Assembly: GCA_002898995.1 (NCBI GenBank)
Contig: BEIM01000009.1
Span: 1-19,527, forward strand
Direction of reading: 5' to 3'
DNA length: 19,527 bases
Source of the DNA: a bacterium HR36
GTDB taxonomy: Bacteria; Planctomycetota; Planctomycetia; Gemmatales; HRBIN36
Shown here: piece by piece, positions 1 through 7,346 of the stretch
How positions within the stretch are numbered: the stretch's first letter is position 1
Layout: every line of letters begins with the position of its first letter
The notes under the pieces: generated by a model
Seen by the model: only the letters and a program-made list of their open reading frames with translations
Told to the model about the DNA's origin: nothing
Databases searched by the model: none
Translations under genes and position numbers: made by a program

Positions 1-1
1 A

Positions 2-1183
2 GCCATCGTTCGCGCCGTCGGCGACGGAAAACTCGCCGAGGATTTGCTCGACCCAGTCCTGCTTGAACGCCTGCAAATTGTGCTCGGCCCGCATCCCGAA
101 CTGCTGGCGCTGTTGCAAAAGCATGGCGACTTGCTGCGGCCTGTGTTGCTGCTGGACGGAGGTGACGCTAGCTTCGTGGACGAGCCGATCACGTTACGGG
201 GCCCGTTTACGGTCGAGACTTGGATTCGCCTCGACCCGCCGATCACCAACGCCGACAGTATCCTAGGCCGGCCCGGCGTGGCCGATTTCAATTTCCACGA
301 TGCGCGCTTGCGGGTTTGGTGCGGCCCAAAAATCGGCGACGTGATTATTGCCAAACGCCCGCTGGCTCCCAGCGTGTGGACACACGTCGCCATTACCCGC
401 GACGCCGCCGGGCGTTTCGCCCTTTACATCAACGGGGAACTGGACACCGACCAATGCCGGCCGTTTGCTGGCGACTTTGTGGACCTGCGCATCGGCCACA
501 GTAATCCTGCCCAGGGCACCGCTGCTGCTTTCTGTGAATATCGCGTCTGGAACTATGCCCGCAGTGCCGAGCAGATCCGCGAGAGTTTCGATCGCAGCTA
601 TGCCGACGCCCCGCTACCGCCAGGCCTGGTGCGCTATTACCAGGGGGAGCACTGGGGTAAACTACACGGCAACGCACGCGTGACTCACACCACTGACTAT
701 CCGCCCATCCTCACACCTAAGGAGGCACGCGAGCTGGAACAAAAGTTTGCCCGTTACCACGCCCTGGCTCAGCGCGGTGGCGATCTGGCCAAAGGCAAAG
801 CGGTCTTCGAGAAACATTGCCAGGTCTGCCATGCGGTGGGTAATCAAGGCGGACAGATCGGGCCAACCCTGAGCGGCGCTGGAACCATGAGCACGGAGGC
901 GCTGTTGCGCAGCCTGATCACCCCGAGCGCCGCCGTGGAGTCGGGCTACCGCCTATTCCGTGTCGAAACCCGCGATGGCCGACTCTTGGAAGGTTTTCTC
1001 GTGCGGCAAACCGATGCGGAAATCGTGCTGCGCCGGCCCAACGAAGAAGATAAACGTATCCCAGCCACTGAGGTGTACCGTGCCGGCTTCACACGCCGGA
1101 GCGTTATGCCCGATGGCTTGCTCGACACACTCGCACCCGATGAGGTTTCTGCGCTTTTCGCTTATCTGCGCACGCTGAAATGA
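2..1183 (+). CDS. LamG plus PVC-type c-type heme-binding domain protein (3' part, cut by window edge)
   Basis: The frame is open from base 2, so the true start lies left of the window; a TTG at 44 is internal. Numbering residues from that TTG, about 35-170 form a LamG/concanavalin-A-like fold (pattern FTVETWIRL ... VWTHVAITRD ... FALYINGEL). About 250-379 form the heme-binding domain typical of Planctomycetes. Heme attachment is C259-Q-V-C262-H263, and M355 in SVMPDGL is the likely second axial ligand. Proteins of this kind are large exported periplasmic electron carriers, often with an N-terminal dehydrogenase-like propeller and a LamG module that may bind carbohydrate. The visible part supports cytochrome c function; the partner enzyme and substrate cannot be seen. 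The stop is at 1181-1183 and no same-strand gene follows closely. Confidence 0.9.
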   Translation, partial: AIVRAVGDGKLAEDLLDPVLLERLQIVLGPHPELLALLQKHGDLLRPVLLLDGGDASFVDEPITLRGPFTVETWIRLDPPITNADSILGRPGVADFNFHDARLRVWCGPKIGDVIIAKRPLAPSVWTHVAITRDAAGRFALYINGELDTDQCRPFAGDFVDLRIGHSNPAQGTAAAFCEYRVWNYARSAEQIRESFDRSYADAPLPPGLVRYYQGEHWGKLHGNARVTHTTDYPPILTPKEARELEQKFARYHALAQRGGDLAKGKAVFEKHCQVCHAVGNQGGQIGPTLSGAGTMSTEALLRSLITPSAAVESGYRLFRVETRDGRLLEGFLVRQTDAEIVLRRPNEEDKRIPATEVYRAGFTRRSVMPDGLLDTLAPDEVSALFAYLRTLK

Positions 1184-1715
1184 CCTAGCTCAGCTGGCGG
1201 CAGCGAGCAGCAGAGCGCTGCTCAACGCAAAGCGTTACTTCCGCAACAAACGGTTGCGTGCCATGCCCGATAGCCTCAAGCGTTAGCTCACGGCACTTTT
1301 CGCGCGACGTGGGAAGCGGAGCACCTCAATTCGCGCTGGAGGAAGCACGCGCTAAGGTCGTGCCAGCAGCTTTCCGCGCGACGTGGGAAGCAGAGCACGT
1401 CCACTCGCGCTATTACACTCAAAGAGCTCCTGAACATCCGCGTCCTTTTGTTAAGGATGGGCCCCGGCATTTCCTACCGGCTACCGACTTTCTTTTCGGA
1501 TCGTTGCCCATTTGCAGATCCTATTAGCGTCAAAATCTGCGCATGAAAACTGGGTCGCCATACTGTCAAGATGGCAGCCACAGCCAGTAGATAAGCCACA
1601 TTGGTTCGGTGCCTCGGCGTAAGCTTGTTTGCCTACAAAGACTTCTGGCGAGAAACGATCATCGTGACTTGGCATAGAGTTTGCTGTTGCGTTTGGTGGA
1701 TATAGGGGACGTGAT
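1184..1715. other. Intergenic region with small hairpins and one direct repeat
   Basis: I see no convincing gene in this 532-base gap. Right after the cytochrome stop there are three short stems: GAGCAG/CTGCTC near 1207-1225, AACGC/GCGTT at 1224-1236 and CGCAAC/GTTGCG at 1243-1258. None is followed by a T run. The middle holds the two-copy repeat listed separately. The last bases before 1716 carry the ribosome binding site of the first Hsp20 gene. Confidence 0.6.
1301..1411. repeat. Two-copy imperfect direct repeat, 37 bases, period 74
   Basis: Copy 1 is 1301-1337 and copy 2 is 1375-1411. Both begin CGCGCGACGTGGGAAGC and end TCGCGCT, with a few mismatches between. Weaker similarity extends upstream (CGTTAGCTCACGGCA against CGCTAAGGTCGTGCCA), so the whole 74-base unit was probably duplicated in tandem. 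No function is evident. Confidence 0.7.
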
Positions 1716-2159
1716 ATGATCATTTGGCCATTCCGTAATGCCTGGGATGTCTTTGATGAGTTACAGCGTGAGATGGACCGCATTTTCAACCTCACGCTGG
1801 TTGGCAGTCGCTTTTTTTGGGAAACCTCCCGCCCATTTCCGCCGGTGAACATATATGAAACGGCTGGGGAATACATCCTGATCGCGCCCGTACCTGGACT
1901 CAAACCGGGTGACTTGGAGGTAACAGCCATCAGAGATCGCTTGACAATTCGCGGCGAGCGAAAACGTCCGCAAATGGGTCAGGCAGAAACATTTCGCCGG
2001 GAGGAGCGATGGATGGGAAGTTGGTCGCGGACCTTTAGCCTGCCGGAGCGTGCAGATAGCGAACAAATAACGGCGACTTTGGAAAACGGTTTGCTGGTAG
2101 TGCGGGTGCCGAAGTTGCCGGAGACACCGGCTCGCCAGGTGCAGGTACGAACAGGCTGA
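1716..2159 (+). CDS. Hsp20/alpha-crystallin small heat-shock protein, first of pair
   Basis: A 147-residue cytoplasmic ATP-independent holdase chaperone that would bind unfolding proteins until DnaK/ClpB-type machines refold them. The alpha-crystallin domain runs from about 42 (PPVNIYETAGEYILIAPVPG) to about 135 and contains the conserved NGLLVVRVPK at 124-133. The N-terminal arm has the usual WDVFDELQREMDRIF helix at 10-24. The C-terminal tail has VQV at 142-144 in place of the canonical I-x-I/V anchor. AGGGGA lies 6 bases before the ATG. The gene is followed after 15 bases by a second Hsp20, so the two are almost certainly co-transcribed. No CIRCE element (the HrcA operator) is visible upstream. 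Confidence 0.96.
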   Translation: MIIWPFRNAWDVFDELQREMDRIFNLTLVGSRFFWETSRPFPPVNIYETAGEYILIAPVPGLKPGDLEVTAIRDRLTIRGERKRPQMGQAETFRREERWMGSWSRTFSLPERADSEQITATLENGLLVVRVPKLPETPARQVQVRTG

Positions 2160-2174
2160 ACACAGGAGCGGCCC

Positions 2175-2603
2175 ATGACGAACGCTTTGCAGCGCCCAGG
2201 GCAACCCCTGCCCGCCCATCAGGCCAATAACAGCCCGGCCCGCGAGGAGAATGTATTCACGCCGCCGCTCGATATTTACGAGACGGCGGACGGTTTGGTA
2301 TTGGAGGCCGATTTGCCAGGAGTCAGCGGCGAGAATCTGCGGGTGTGTGTCAACGGAAACGTGCTGGAGATCTACGGCAAGGTGAAGTGGCCCATTCCCG
2401 CTGACGCCCGGCCACTGCACGAGGAGATGCGCTGGGGCGACTTCTTTCGCTCGTTCATTCTCCCCGAAGAAGTGGACGCCGACGCCATTTCCGCGGAGTT
2501 TCAACACGGCGTGTTGCACTTGGTCTTGCCCAAACACAGCCGGGCCAAACCGCGCCGTATTGAGGTGAAGGTCGCTCAGCCGCAATCGCCCGCCTCTTCC
2601 TGA
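2175..2603 (+). CDS. Hsp20/alpha-crystallin small heat-shock protein, second of pair
   Basis: A 142-residue small heat-shock protein. The alpha-crystallin domain starts at about 30 (PPLDIYETADGLVLEADLPG), contains HGVLHLVLPKH at 111-121 and ends with an I-E-V anchor at 129-131. The N-terminal arm (1-28) is short and rich in Pro, Gln and Asn, unlike the amphipathic helix of the first copy. This suggests the two proteins differ in oligomerisation or clients. AGGAG lies 7 bases before the ATG. The 15-base gap to the upstream gene indicates an operon. Such tandem, diverged pairs are common where small heat-shock proteins form mixed oligomers; that they do so here is inference. Confidence 0.96.
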   Translation: MTNALQRPGQPLPAHQANNSPAREENVFTPPLDIYETADGLVLEADLPGVSGENLRVCVNGNVLEIYGKVKWPIPADARPLHEEMRWGDFFRSFILPEEVDADAISAEFQHGVLHLVLPKHSRAKPRRIEVKVAQPQSPASS

Positions 2604-3051
2604 AAGCTACTCGAAAGCGTCGCATTCCGTTGCAAACCTCTGCTCGGCAGAATCGCATTTTGCCGCACGTCTGTCCTCGGCCACATGGTTCCCCACAAGC
2701 CGTGCGCCGGTTATGCCACCTTCTTACCACGCCGATTGTAACGGCGACACCGAAGGCACCGAATACACTTGATGCTGTTGGCAAAAATCTCGAGCGGAAT
2801 TGGAGCGGCTCATCAACGCCTGGGCATCGCTTGCCGATAGTAGCAACGGCCAGGGTGAGCGAAAGGATCAGCAAGAGCAAGCACCAAACTGCCCGAGCCG
2901 ATCGCCAGCATTCTCGAAGCGACCAGACTGGCTGGTAGTTCGTCTCCTCCCGCTGGGGCGTGCGAAGGGTGTGATACCCGACGCACGCTCTTTTTTCACT
3001 CGGGCCCACTAGGTCCACGTCGAGAGCGGGAGTCCGACATCACGCACGGGT
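2604..3051. other. Intergenic region ending in an orphan strong terminator
   Basis: No reading frame here has both a plausible start signal and a recognisable protein. The main feature is the intrinsic terminator at 2958-2996, 354 bases after the Hsp20 stop. Either the heat-shock mRNA has a long 3' untranslated tail or an unannotated transcript ends here. I could not find a good promoter inside the gap. Confidence 0.5.
2958..2996 (+). terminator. Rho-independent terminator
   Basis: GCGTGCG (2958-2964) pairs perfectly with CGCACGC (2982-2988). Inside it, GGGT (2967-2970) pairs with ACCC (2976-2979) across an AA/GA internal loop, leaving a GTGAT loop. The stem is followed at once by TCTTTTTT. 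On the other strand there is no T run after the stem, so it acts on plus-strand transcripts only. Confidence 0.85.
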
Positions 3052-3330
3052 CTAAAGTCCAGCCGATGCACGCGCTTTTTGAAGACCGGTCGGGGCACGG
3101 CCAGCAACGCCACAAGGGGACTCCACACTGGACTGGGCAAGTCCTGGAAGGCAAGAAAGCCGACCTACTGGTTCTTGGGTCCTAGTGGAGCAGTCGGCCT
3201 TGCGGTCAAGGGGAGCAAAGACGGAAACTATTGCGTCCTCGCCGACTTTGTTCTCCTGTACAGCCCACGACGGATATGAAACTGCCACTGCCCCGCTGGC
3301 CACCAGCCACTCCCGCCTACTCAACCGCAT
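3052..3330 (-). pseudogene. Probable remnant of a Tat-exported protein gene
   Basis: The 5' end looks genuine. GGAGGG sits 7 bases before the ATG at 3330, and the product opens with MRLSRREWLVASGAVAVS, a twin-arginine signal (SRREWL) with an Ala cleavage site near residue 23. After about residue 30 the 92-residue product resembles no family I know and has an odd composition. Removing one base near 3162-3170 would switch to another frame that continues for about 50 residues to a stop near 3013-3015 and reads more naturally. This fits a gene truncated by internal deletion and/or frameshift. A short genuine exported protein cannot be excluded. Confidence 0.35.
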
Positions 3331-3455
3331 GGCTTAACCCTCCACTTTTCGACAATCATGTCTCGTTACATCACTCCCCCCGCCGTTCATCAGCTATGCT
3401 ATTCCCCGAAAGCTGCACCGTCAACAAAAATTTTGCGTTCCGGCCTTGGCCTGCG

Positions 3456-3511
3456 GCAGTCGGCTACGGCTCCTTGAAAAGGGCAGGCCCCAGCAACACC
3501 GCGACTAGTTC
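3456..3511 (-). repeat. 56-base dispersed repeat, copy 1 (3' of secreted hypothetical gene)
   Basis: Aligns without gaps to 4452-4507 at 42 of 56 positions. Shared blocks are GGCTCCTT, AAAGGG, CCAGCAACACC and GGTTC/AGTTC. It lies 10 bases beyond the stop of the minus-strand gene ending at 3522. Confidence 0.6.
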
Positions 3512-3521
3512 GACGCCACGA

Positions 3522-4115
3522 TCACTTGTCCTTCACGGGGACAACTCGTACCTTGTTGCCTGGTTCCTGGGGGAGTTGCGGTTCCACCAGGTGATTGTAC
3601 GTCCAGCCCACAAGACGGCCGGTGGCCGGCAAGTCGGGAATCCTTGCTTTCAGCGCCTTATAGTCTTGCACCGAGCACACGAAGGTCAACGTTGCCTCCT
3701 GGCTTCGGTCATCACTCCGCACGGTGACAACGACCCGTCGGGGCATGCGCACCATGCTGACAATGCGGCAGTTGGTAAACTCGGTGTTGAAAGCAGAGGA
3801 GCGCAATACGATCCTTGGGCGACTCCCAGGCTCACCAAAGGGGAAACTGCTGGCGTCGTAGAGCAGTACAGCTTCTTGAGCGGGCTCGCTGCCCCGGAAA
3901 ACTATCGTGTCCATTACCTGCCGACTGCCACCGCGTTCTATGATCGACCGCAGCACCATTACTTTGTCTGGTGTCAATCTGGCCTCGAAGACGAATTTGC
4001 GAATGCCCAGTTCTTCCGGGCGTAAAACGTTGTCCTCGCGGACACTGGCTTGCCCAGGGACAGCCACCAGTTCCGCCAGCCAACTAGCCAGGACCAAAGC
4101 GATAAGAAGTTTCAT
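3522..4115 (-). CDS. Secreted hypothetical protein
   Basis: A 197-residue protein beginning MKLLIALVLASWLAELVAVPGQA, a clear Sec signal peptide with cleavage near residue 23. The start at 4115 was chosen over longer in-frame options because GGAGGG lies 7 bases upstream, the signal peptide begins exactly there, and a good promoter precedes it. The mature part (VLRPEELGIRKFVFEARLTP ... ATLTFVCSVQDYKALKARIP) has alternating hydrophobic and charged stretches suggesting a beta-rich fold. One Cys lies in FTNCRI and one in FVCSV, which could form a disulfide. I do not recognise a domain. It is probably periplasmic or extracellular and transcribed alone. Confidence 0.8.
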   Translation of the reverse strand: MKLLIALVLASWLAELVAVPGQASVREDNVLRPEELGIRKFVFEARLTPDKVMVLRSIIERGGSRQVMDTIVFRGSEPAQEAVLLYDASSFPFGEPGSRPRIVLRSSAFNTEFTNCRIVSMVRMPRRVVVTVRSDDRSQEATLTFVCSVQDYKALKARIPDLPATGRLVGWTYNHLVEPQLPQEPGNKVRVVPVKDK

Positions 4116-4144
4116 GACCAGGCCCTCCGTTGAAACTTTGCGGA

Positions 4145-4174
4145 TATATAACCAAACCAGATAACCAACGTCAA
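4145..4174 (-). promoter_or_regulatory. Sigma-70-type promoter of the secreted hypothetical gene
   Basis: On the minus strand TTGACG (4169-4174) is followed after 18 bases by TATATA (4145-4150), about 30 bases upstream of the ATG at 4115. This predicts a 5' untranslated region of only about 20-25 bases holding the GGAGGG ribosome binding site. Confidence 0.65.
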
Positions 4175-4221
4175 GCCGCCATCGGCTTAGCCCTTCCCCA
4201 GTTTTCTGCCTCCGCAAAAAG

Positions 4222-4253
4222 GGCGCCAATCACAACGACAAGGTATTGGCGCC
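4222..4253. repeat. Perfect 9-base inverted repeat
   Basis: GGCGCCAAT (4222-4230) and ATTGGCGCC (4245-4253) are exact inverse complements separated by 14 bases. No T run follows on either strand. It lies 48 bases upstream of the -35 box of the minus-strand promoter at 4145-4174, so it may be an upstream regulator-binding site. That role is inference. Confidence 0.6.
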
Positions 4254-4451
4254 GCGGTAAAGGAATTCGGGCACTGCGTGCCGTGCTCCTACGGCCTCCC
4301 TGGCGATTCGCCATTGCCTATTCACTATTCGACGATTAGGGGGAATTACCCATTTCTTAAGGCCCTGCAAAACTGCAAGTGAGTCATTGAACAGAAGGCT
4401 TGACAGCCGTCATCGTCGCAACTAGTCAGGGGTCGCGTGTGTTTTCACGGA

Positions 4452-4507
4452 CTGGTCAGGTATGGCTCCTTGGAAAGGGGACGTACCAGCAACACCACGA
4501 CCGGTTC
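4452..4507 (-). repeat. 56-base dispersed repeat, copy 2 (3' of serpin gene)
   Basis: The partner of 3456-3511, with 42 of 56 positions identical and no gaps. It lies 49 bases beyond the serpin stop, on the same side of its gene as copy 1. Confidence 0.6.
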
Positions 4508-4515
4508 TCACGGGG

Positions 4516-4550
4516 TTATAAAACCGCGGTGGCGTCCTGGGATGGCGGTT
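4516..4550 (-). terminator. Candidate terminator of the serpin gene
   Basis: Read on the minus strand, AACCGC and GCGGTT (4545-4550 and 4522-4527) form a perfect 6-base stem around a 17-base loop, followed by TTATAA. It begins 7 bases after the serpin stop. The large loop and broken T run make it moderate evidence. Confidence 0.4.
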
Positions 4551-4556
4551 GCGCAC

Positions 4557-5783
4557 CTAGTCCCGCTCCTGTTCGAGCGGATGCACGATACGTCCCAGGA
4601 ACAGGATCGCGCCACTCGCTTCGTCCAGGACGAGGAACAAGAAGGGCCGGTTAGCGATAAAGGCCTTATTAATGTCTGCCTTGGCATCTACCCGAGTCGC
4701 CGCGGCCGCTTCGGTTCCCGTTTCATTGACGCGCAGCCACGCGTGGTGAAGGACGCGATCGAGATAGAGGTTGCCTTTTTCGAGCATCCTGCGGAAATCA
4801 GCCCGTTGTGGATCGAAAGCGTTGCGTATCCCGAGCTGCGACAGGTCGTCTCTCAGATTCAGACTGGAATGTACGCGCAAGCGCGGCAGGCCTATTCGCA
4901 GCAATTCCCGACTGGCCGAGGTGGTCCACTTTTCAAGACGTTCCACAGTCAAGCTTTTCTCGAACTCCTGCAGCGAAGCGCTCGCGTCTGCCGGCAGGAA
5001 CACTGAGAAACTCGCCACACCACCGCGATACGGCAAAGAAAGAAACCGAACCTCGCCGTCGGCCTTGTATCGAAATATTCCCAGCTGAGACATCATGGGC
5101 ACTCGCACTTCCTTATCCGCAGATACGCGAAAGGGCGCGAGTTGTGTATTCTCGGGGTCAAAGGGATGTTCCCAGGTGCCCAGGAAATACACTGCGCTGA
5201 TCAGGAGCAAAAGCGTGTCGGGCTGTAAGTCGCGCTTGCTCATCACAGAACGTATGACACCGCGTGTTTGCTCCGCGACCCAACTGTTGATTTTGCCCGT
5301 GGCGGCCGGATCGTTGAAGTCCAGCGACCGCAGCTCTGCCTGATGATATTGGCGGATTTGCTCAAGATAACCAGGGGAGAATTGCCGACCAGCTCGGAGC
5401 CAGGCGCTGTTGGCCTGACGGAGTTCGACCGATTTACCCGGAAAACGTGTCCCCAGATGACCGTGGAACGCCCGTATCGCTGCGTGCACCCGCTCAGTTG
5501 GGAGGTCGTCTATGTGCAACACTTTCGCCAGCTGCTGGGCTGTGTCATCGCTGGCGCCTGCCCAGGCTAACGTCAGTGCACTGGCCACGCTATACGGGGA
5601 AACGACGATATTGCCCGGCCGGTGGGACAACTGCTTGTACAAATCCACGGCAAAAGCATTCCAGCGTGCTGCCAAGTGCCGCACCTCCGGCTCAACCGCC
5701 AGCTCCGTTTCATACAGCGCTGCTACCCCCAGTAACACGCCAACACTTGTCCATGCCAGCAAGGCTCCGCTTATCCGGCACAT
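4557..5783 (-). CDS. Serpin family protease inhibitor, exported
   Basis: A 408-residue serpin of normal length for the fold. The ATG at 5783 has GGGAGGG 7 bases upstream. A longer in-frame reading to 6098 would overlap the upstream lipoprotein gene and is rejected. Residues 1-29 are a hydrophobic signal or anchor. Core serpin features include NIVVSPYSVASALTLAWAGA (58-77), NSAWLR, INSWVAEQT (165-173), LLISAVYFLGTWEHPF (193-208) and the family signature FIANRPFLFLV (375-385). The hinge ETGTEAAAAT (354-363) matches the consensus for an inhibitory serpin that inserts its loop, not a non-inhibitory one. Counting from E354 as P17 puts P1 at D370, with K368 as P3. The carboxyl side ends in FLGRIVHP. 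It should trap a serine or cysteine protease covalently in or outside the envelope. It lies 101 bases after the DUF4349 gene on the same strand. Confidence 0.95.
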   Translation of the reverse strand: MCRISGALLAWTSVGVLLGVAALYETELAVEPEVRHLAARWNAFAVDLYKQLSHRPGNIVVSPYSVASALTLAWAGASDDTAQQLAKVLHIDDLPTERVHAAIRAFHGHLGTRFPGKSVELRQANSAWLRAGRQFSPGYLEQIRQYHQAELRSLDFNDPAATGKINSWVAEQTRGVIRSVMSKRDLQPDTLLLLISAVYFLGTWEHPFDPENTQLAPFRVSADKEVRVPMMSQLGIFRYKADGEVRFLSLPYRGGVASFSVFLPADASASLQEFEKSLTVERLEKWTTSASRELLRIGLPRLRVHSSLNLRDDLSQLGIRNAFDPQRADFRRMLEKGNLYLDRVLHHAWLRVNETGTEAAAATRVDAKADINKAFIANRPFLFLVLDEASGAILFLGRIVHPLEQERD

Positions 5784-5884
5784 GACGAACCCTCCCTTTT
5801 CAGGTCTGGCCCGACGTAGTGTTTCCGACAGTGCTCGTAATAGGATTCTGTTCTTGACCAAGGGCAGCGTCAACCAGTGCATGC

Positions 5885-6841
5885 CTACGCTTCCTGGCGC
5901 ATTCTCGTGGAGACCAGGGAGGTCAGCCAGCGGACAAGCCGGCGTATCACCCATCGGCCAGCCAGCCACAAGACTGCTGCCAGTACCAGGACTGGTGGCA
6001 ACCAGGGTAGCGCTGCCGCCGAAAAAACCAGCATCTCTTCGCCCGCCCCCTTCATCGCAAGCCAGGAATCCTCGCTGGCTCGCTTCATCCGCGTCCACAG
6101 ATCAGGCGTCGTCTCCGGGTAGTACCGTTGCCGCTCCGTCACCGACAACGTCACCGTGCTATATTCCACCAGGTTGCCGAGTCGGCGTAGCTGGCCGGTC
6201 ATCCGTTCAATGTCAATCCGCACCCGATTGAGTTCTTTTTCCACGGCCAGGATGTCGCTGAGTTTGCCGGTGGCGGCGTCCAAAAGTTGCAGCAAGCGTT
6301 TTTCCTCCGCCTGCGCCACTTTCAGCCGCGACTCCAGGTCGTAATACTGTTCGGTGACGTCCTGGGATTCCAGCTGTGTGTGGATGACCTCGCCCAGTCG
6401 CAACAACTCGGTCAGGAAGCTTTGCAGAGACCCGGCTGGGACTCGCAGTCGCCATCGCCCCTCACGAGACGTTTCCACTGTGCCGCTGATTTCCCGCATC
6501 GCCACGTAGCCCTCATACTGATTCACAAGACGGTCCAGGCTATCGGCAAACGTATCCAGATTGGCTACCGACAGCTGCACTGTGGCATGGTAAATGATCT
6601 TGCTCCCCGGCGCCGGCGTATGGGTGATTAATCGCAAGGGCTCACTGGGCTTGCCCCCTACTTCCGATTTGAATTCGTCGCGGCCCTCACCATGCCATCG
6701 GTGCAGCCCACTGGCCGGTCTCTCTGTTTTTCCGGACTGTAAGTGTTCGGACTGGACGCTACCGCCACCGCACCCAGATAGCAGCACCGCCAGGGCCACG
6801 CCGCTCAGCCTCCACACTACCGACCAACTCGTTCCACTCAT
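5885..6841 (-). CDS. DUF4349 lipoprotein with coiled coil and C-terminal membrane segment
   Basis: A 318-residue envelope protein. The signal ends in the lipobox LLSGC with C24 the likely lipidated residue. After a short variable linker, the DUF4349 domain runs from about 78 (KIIYHATVQLSVANLD) to about 296. It includes YEGYVAMREISGT, the beta strand GRWRLRVPAGSL, a predicted coiled coil at 165-222 (YYDLESRLKVAQAEEKRL ... LNRVRIDIERM) and LVEYSTVTLSV. A transmembrane helix follows at about 272-297, with a basic cytoplasmic tail (RRLVRW). The ATG at 6841 has GGAGGG 7 bases upstream. Family members are anchored envelope proteins of poorly known role. A lipobox together with a C-terminal helix implies anchoring at both ends, or a signal that is cut without lipidation. 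The serpin follows after 101 bases and may be co-transcribed. Confidence 0.9.
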   Translation of the reverse strand: MSGTSWSVVWRLSGVALAVLLSGCGGGSVQSEHLQSGKTERPASGLHRWHGEGRDEFKSEVGGKPSEPLRLITHTPAPGSKIIYHATVQLSVANLDTFADSLDRLVNQYEGYVAMREISGTVETSREGRWRLRVPAGSLQSFLTELLRLGEVIHTQLESQDVTEQYYDLESRLKVAQAEEKRLLQLLDAATGKLSDILAVEKELNRVRIDIERMTGQLRRLGNLVEYSTVTLSVTERQRYYPETTPDLWTRMKRASEDSWLAMKGAGEEMLVFSAAALPWLPPVLVLAAVLWLAGRWVIRRLVRWLTSLVSTRMRQEA

Positions 6842-7346
6842 TCCTCAGCCCTCCAGGAACTTTTCTCTCCCCCGCCGTTGCGAGGTGTGGGCGGATATGT
6901 CAAAAAGTGCTCCGATTCGCACCCGACTGCTACCGCCTACCCGGCACCACCCTGAATCTTCCCTCCTACGTCTGTAAGTATGACGAGAAAGCGACCCGAA
7001 ATATTCCGGCACAGGCGTCTTCGAAACCTTGCCCTGGCACGCGACCACAATAGCACAACGGCAAAAAACAACCAGCGGCCCAGGTGAATCCGGGCTAAAG
7101 TGTTTGGCCCACACGCTCAGCCTACCCTGGTAGTCGAGGCCATACTGCTCCGACTACCGAAGTCTTCAACAGGCAATCTGGCAAGTGCCAAGTGTGGTAA
7201 TCAAAGCGACAGCGCTCCGACTGCGCCTTTGCCTCTTGCAAGTTTGGGGCTTCAACTGCCGATCCTATCAGGTGCTACAGCACGTGCTCAGCATCTACGC
7301 CGAATCACACCACGGTTTGCCGAGCTTTCTCGGTTCGGCTTGGCTG
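6842..7346. other. Intergenic region, no gene seen
   Basis: A 505-base gap between two minus-strand genes. Possible readings in it lack a start signal and look like no protein family. A small stem CCGAG/CTCGG with a 4-base loop (7319-7332) sits just beyond the DUF1559 stop, without a T run. Confidence 0.5.

Larger units (their letters stand above)
4116..4556. other. Intergenic region with promoter, inverted repeat, dispersed repeat and terminator
   Basis: This 441-base gap contains no convincing gene. It holds the promoter of the gene at 3522-4115, an inverted repeat at 4222-4253, copy 2 of the 56-base repeat at 4452-4507, and a likely terminator of the serpin gene at 4516-4550. Each is listed separately. 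Confidence 0.7.

Noticed and set aside
1184..1260. tRNA-like D-arm sequence (TAGCTCAGCTGG ... CAGAGCGC) after the cytochrome gene
   Set aside because: No anticodon stem, T-arm (GGTTCGAATCC-type) or acceptor stem follows, so it is chance similarity.
5784..6098. N-terminal extension of the serpin by 105 residues
   Set aside because: It would overlap the DUF4349 gene, has no ribosome binding site, and the signal peptide begins exactly at the ATG at 5783, which has GGGAGGG upstream.
6845..7114. Minus-strand frame upstream of the DUF4349 gene
   Set aside because: It starts with GTG without a ribosome binding site and resembles no protein.
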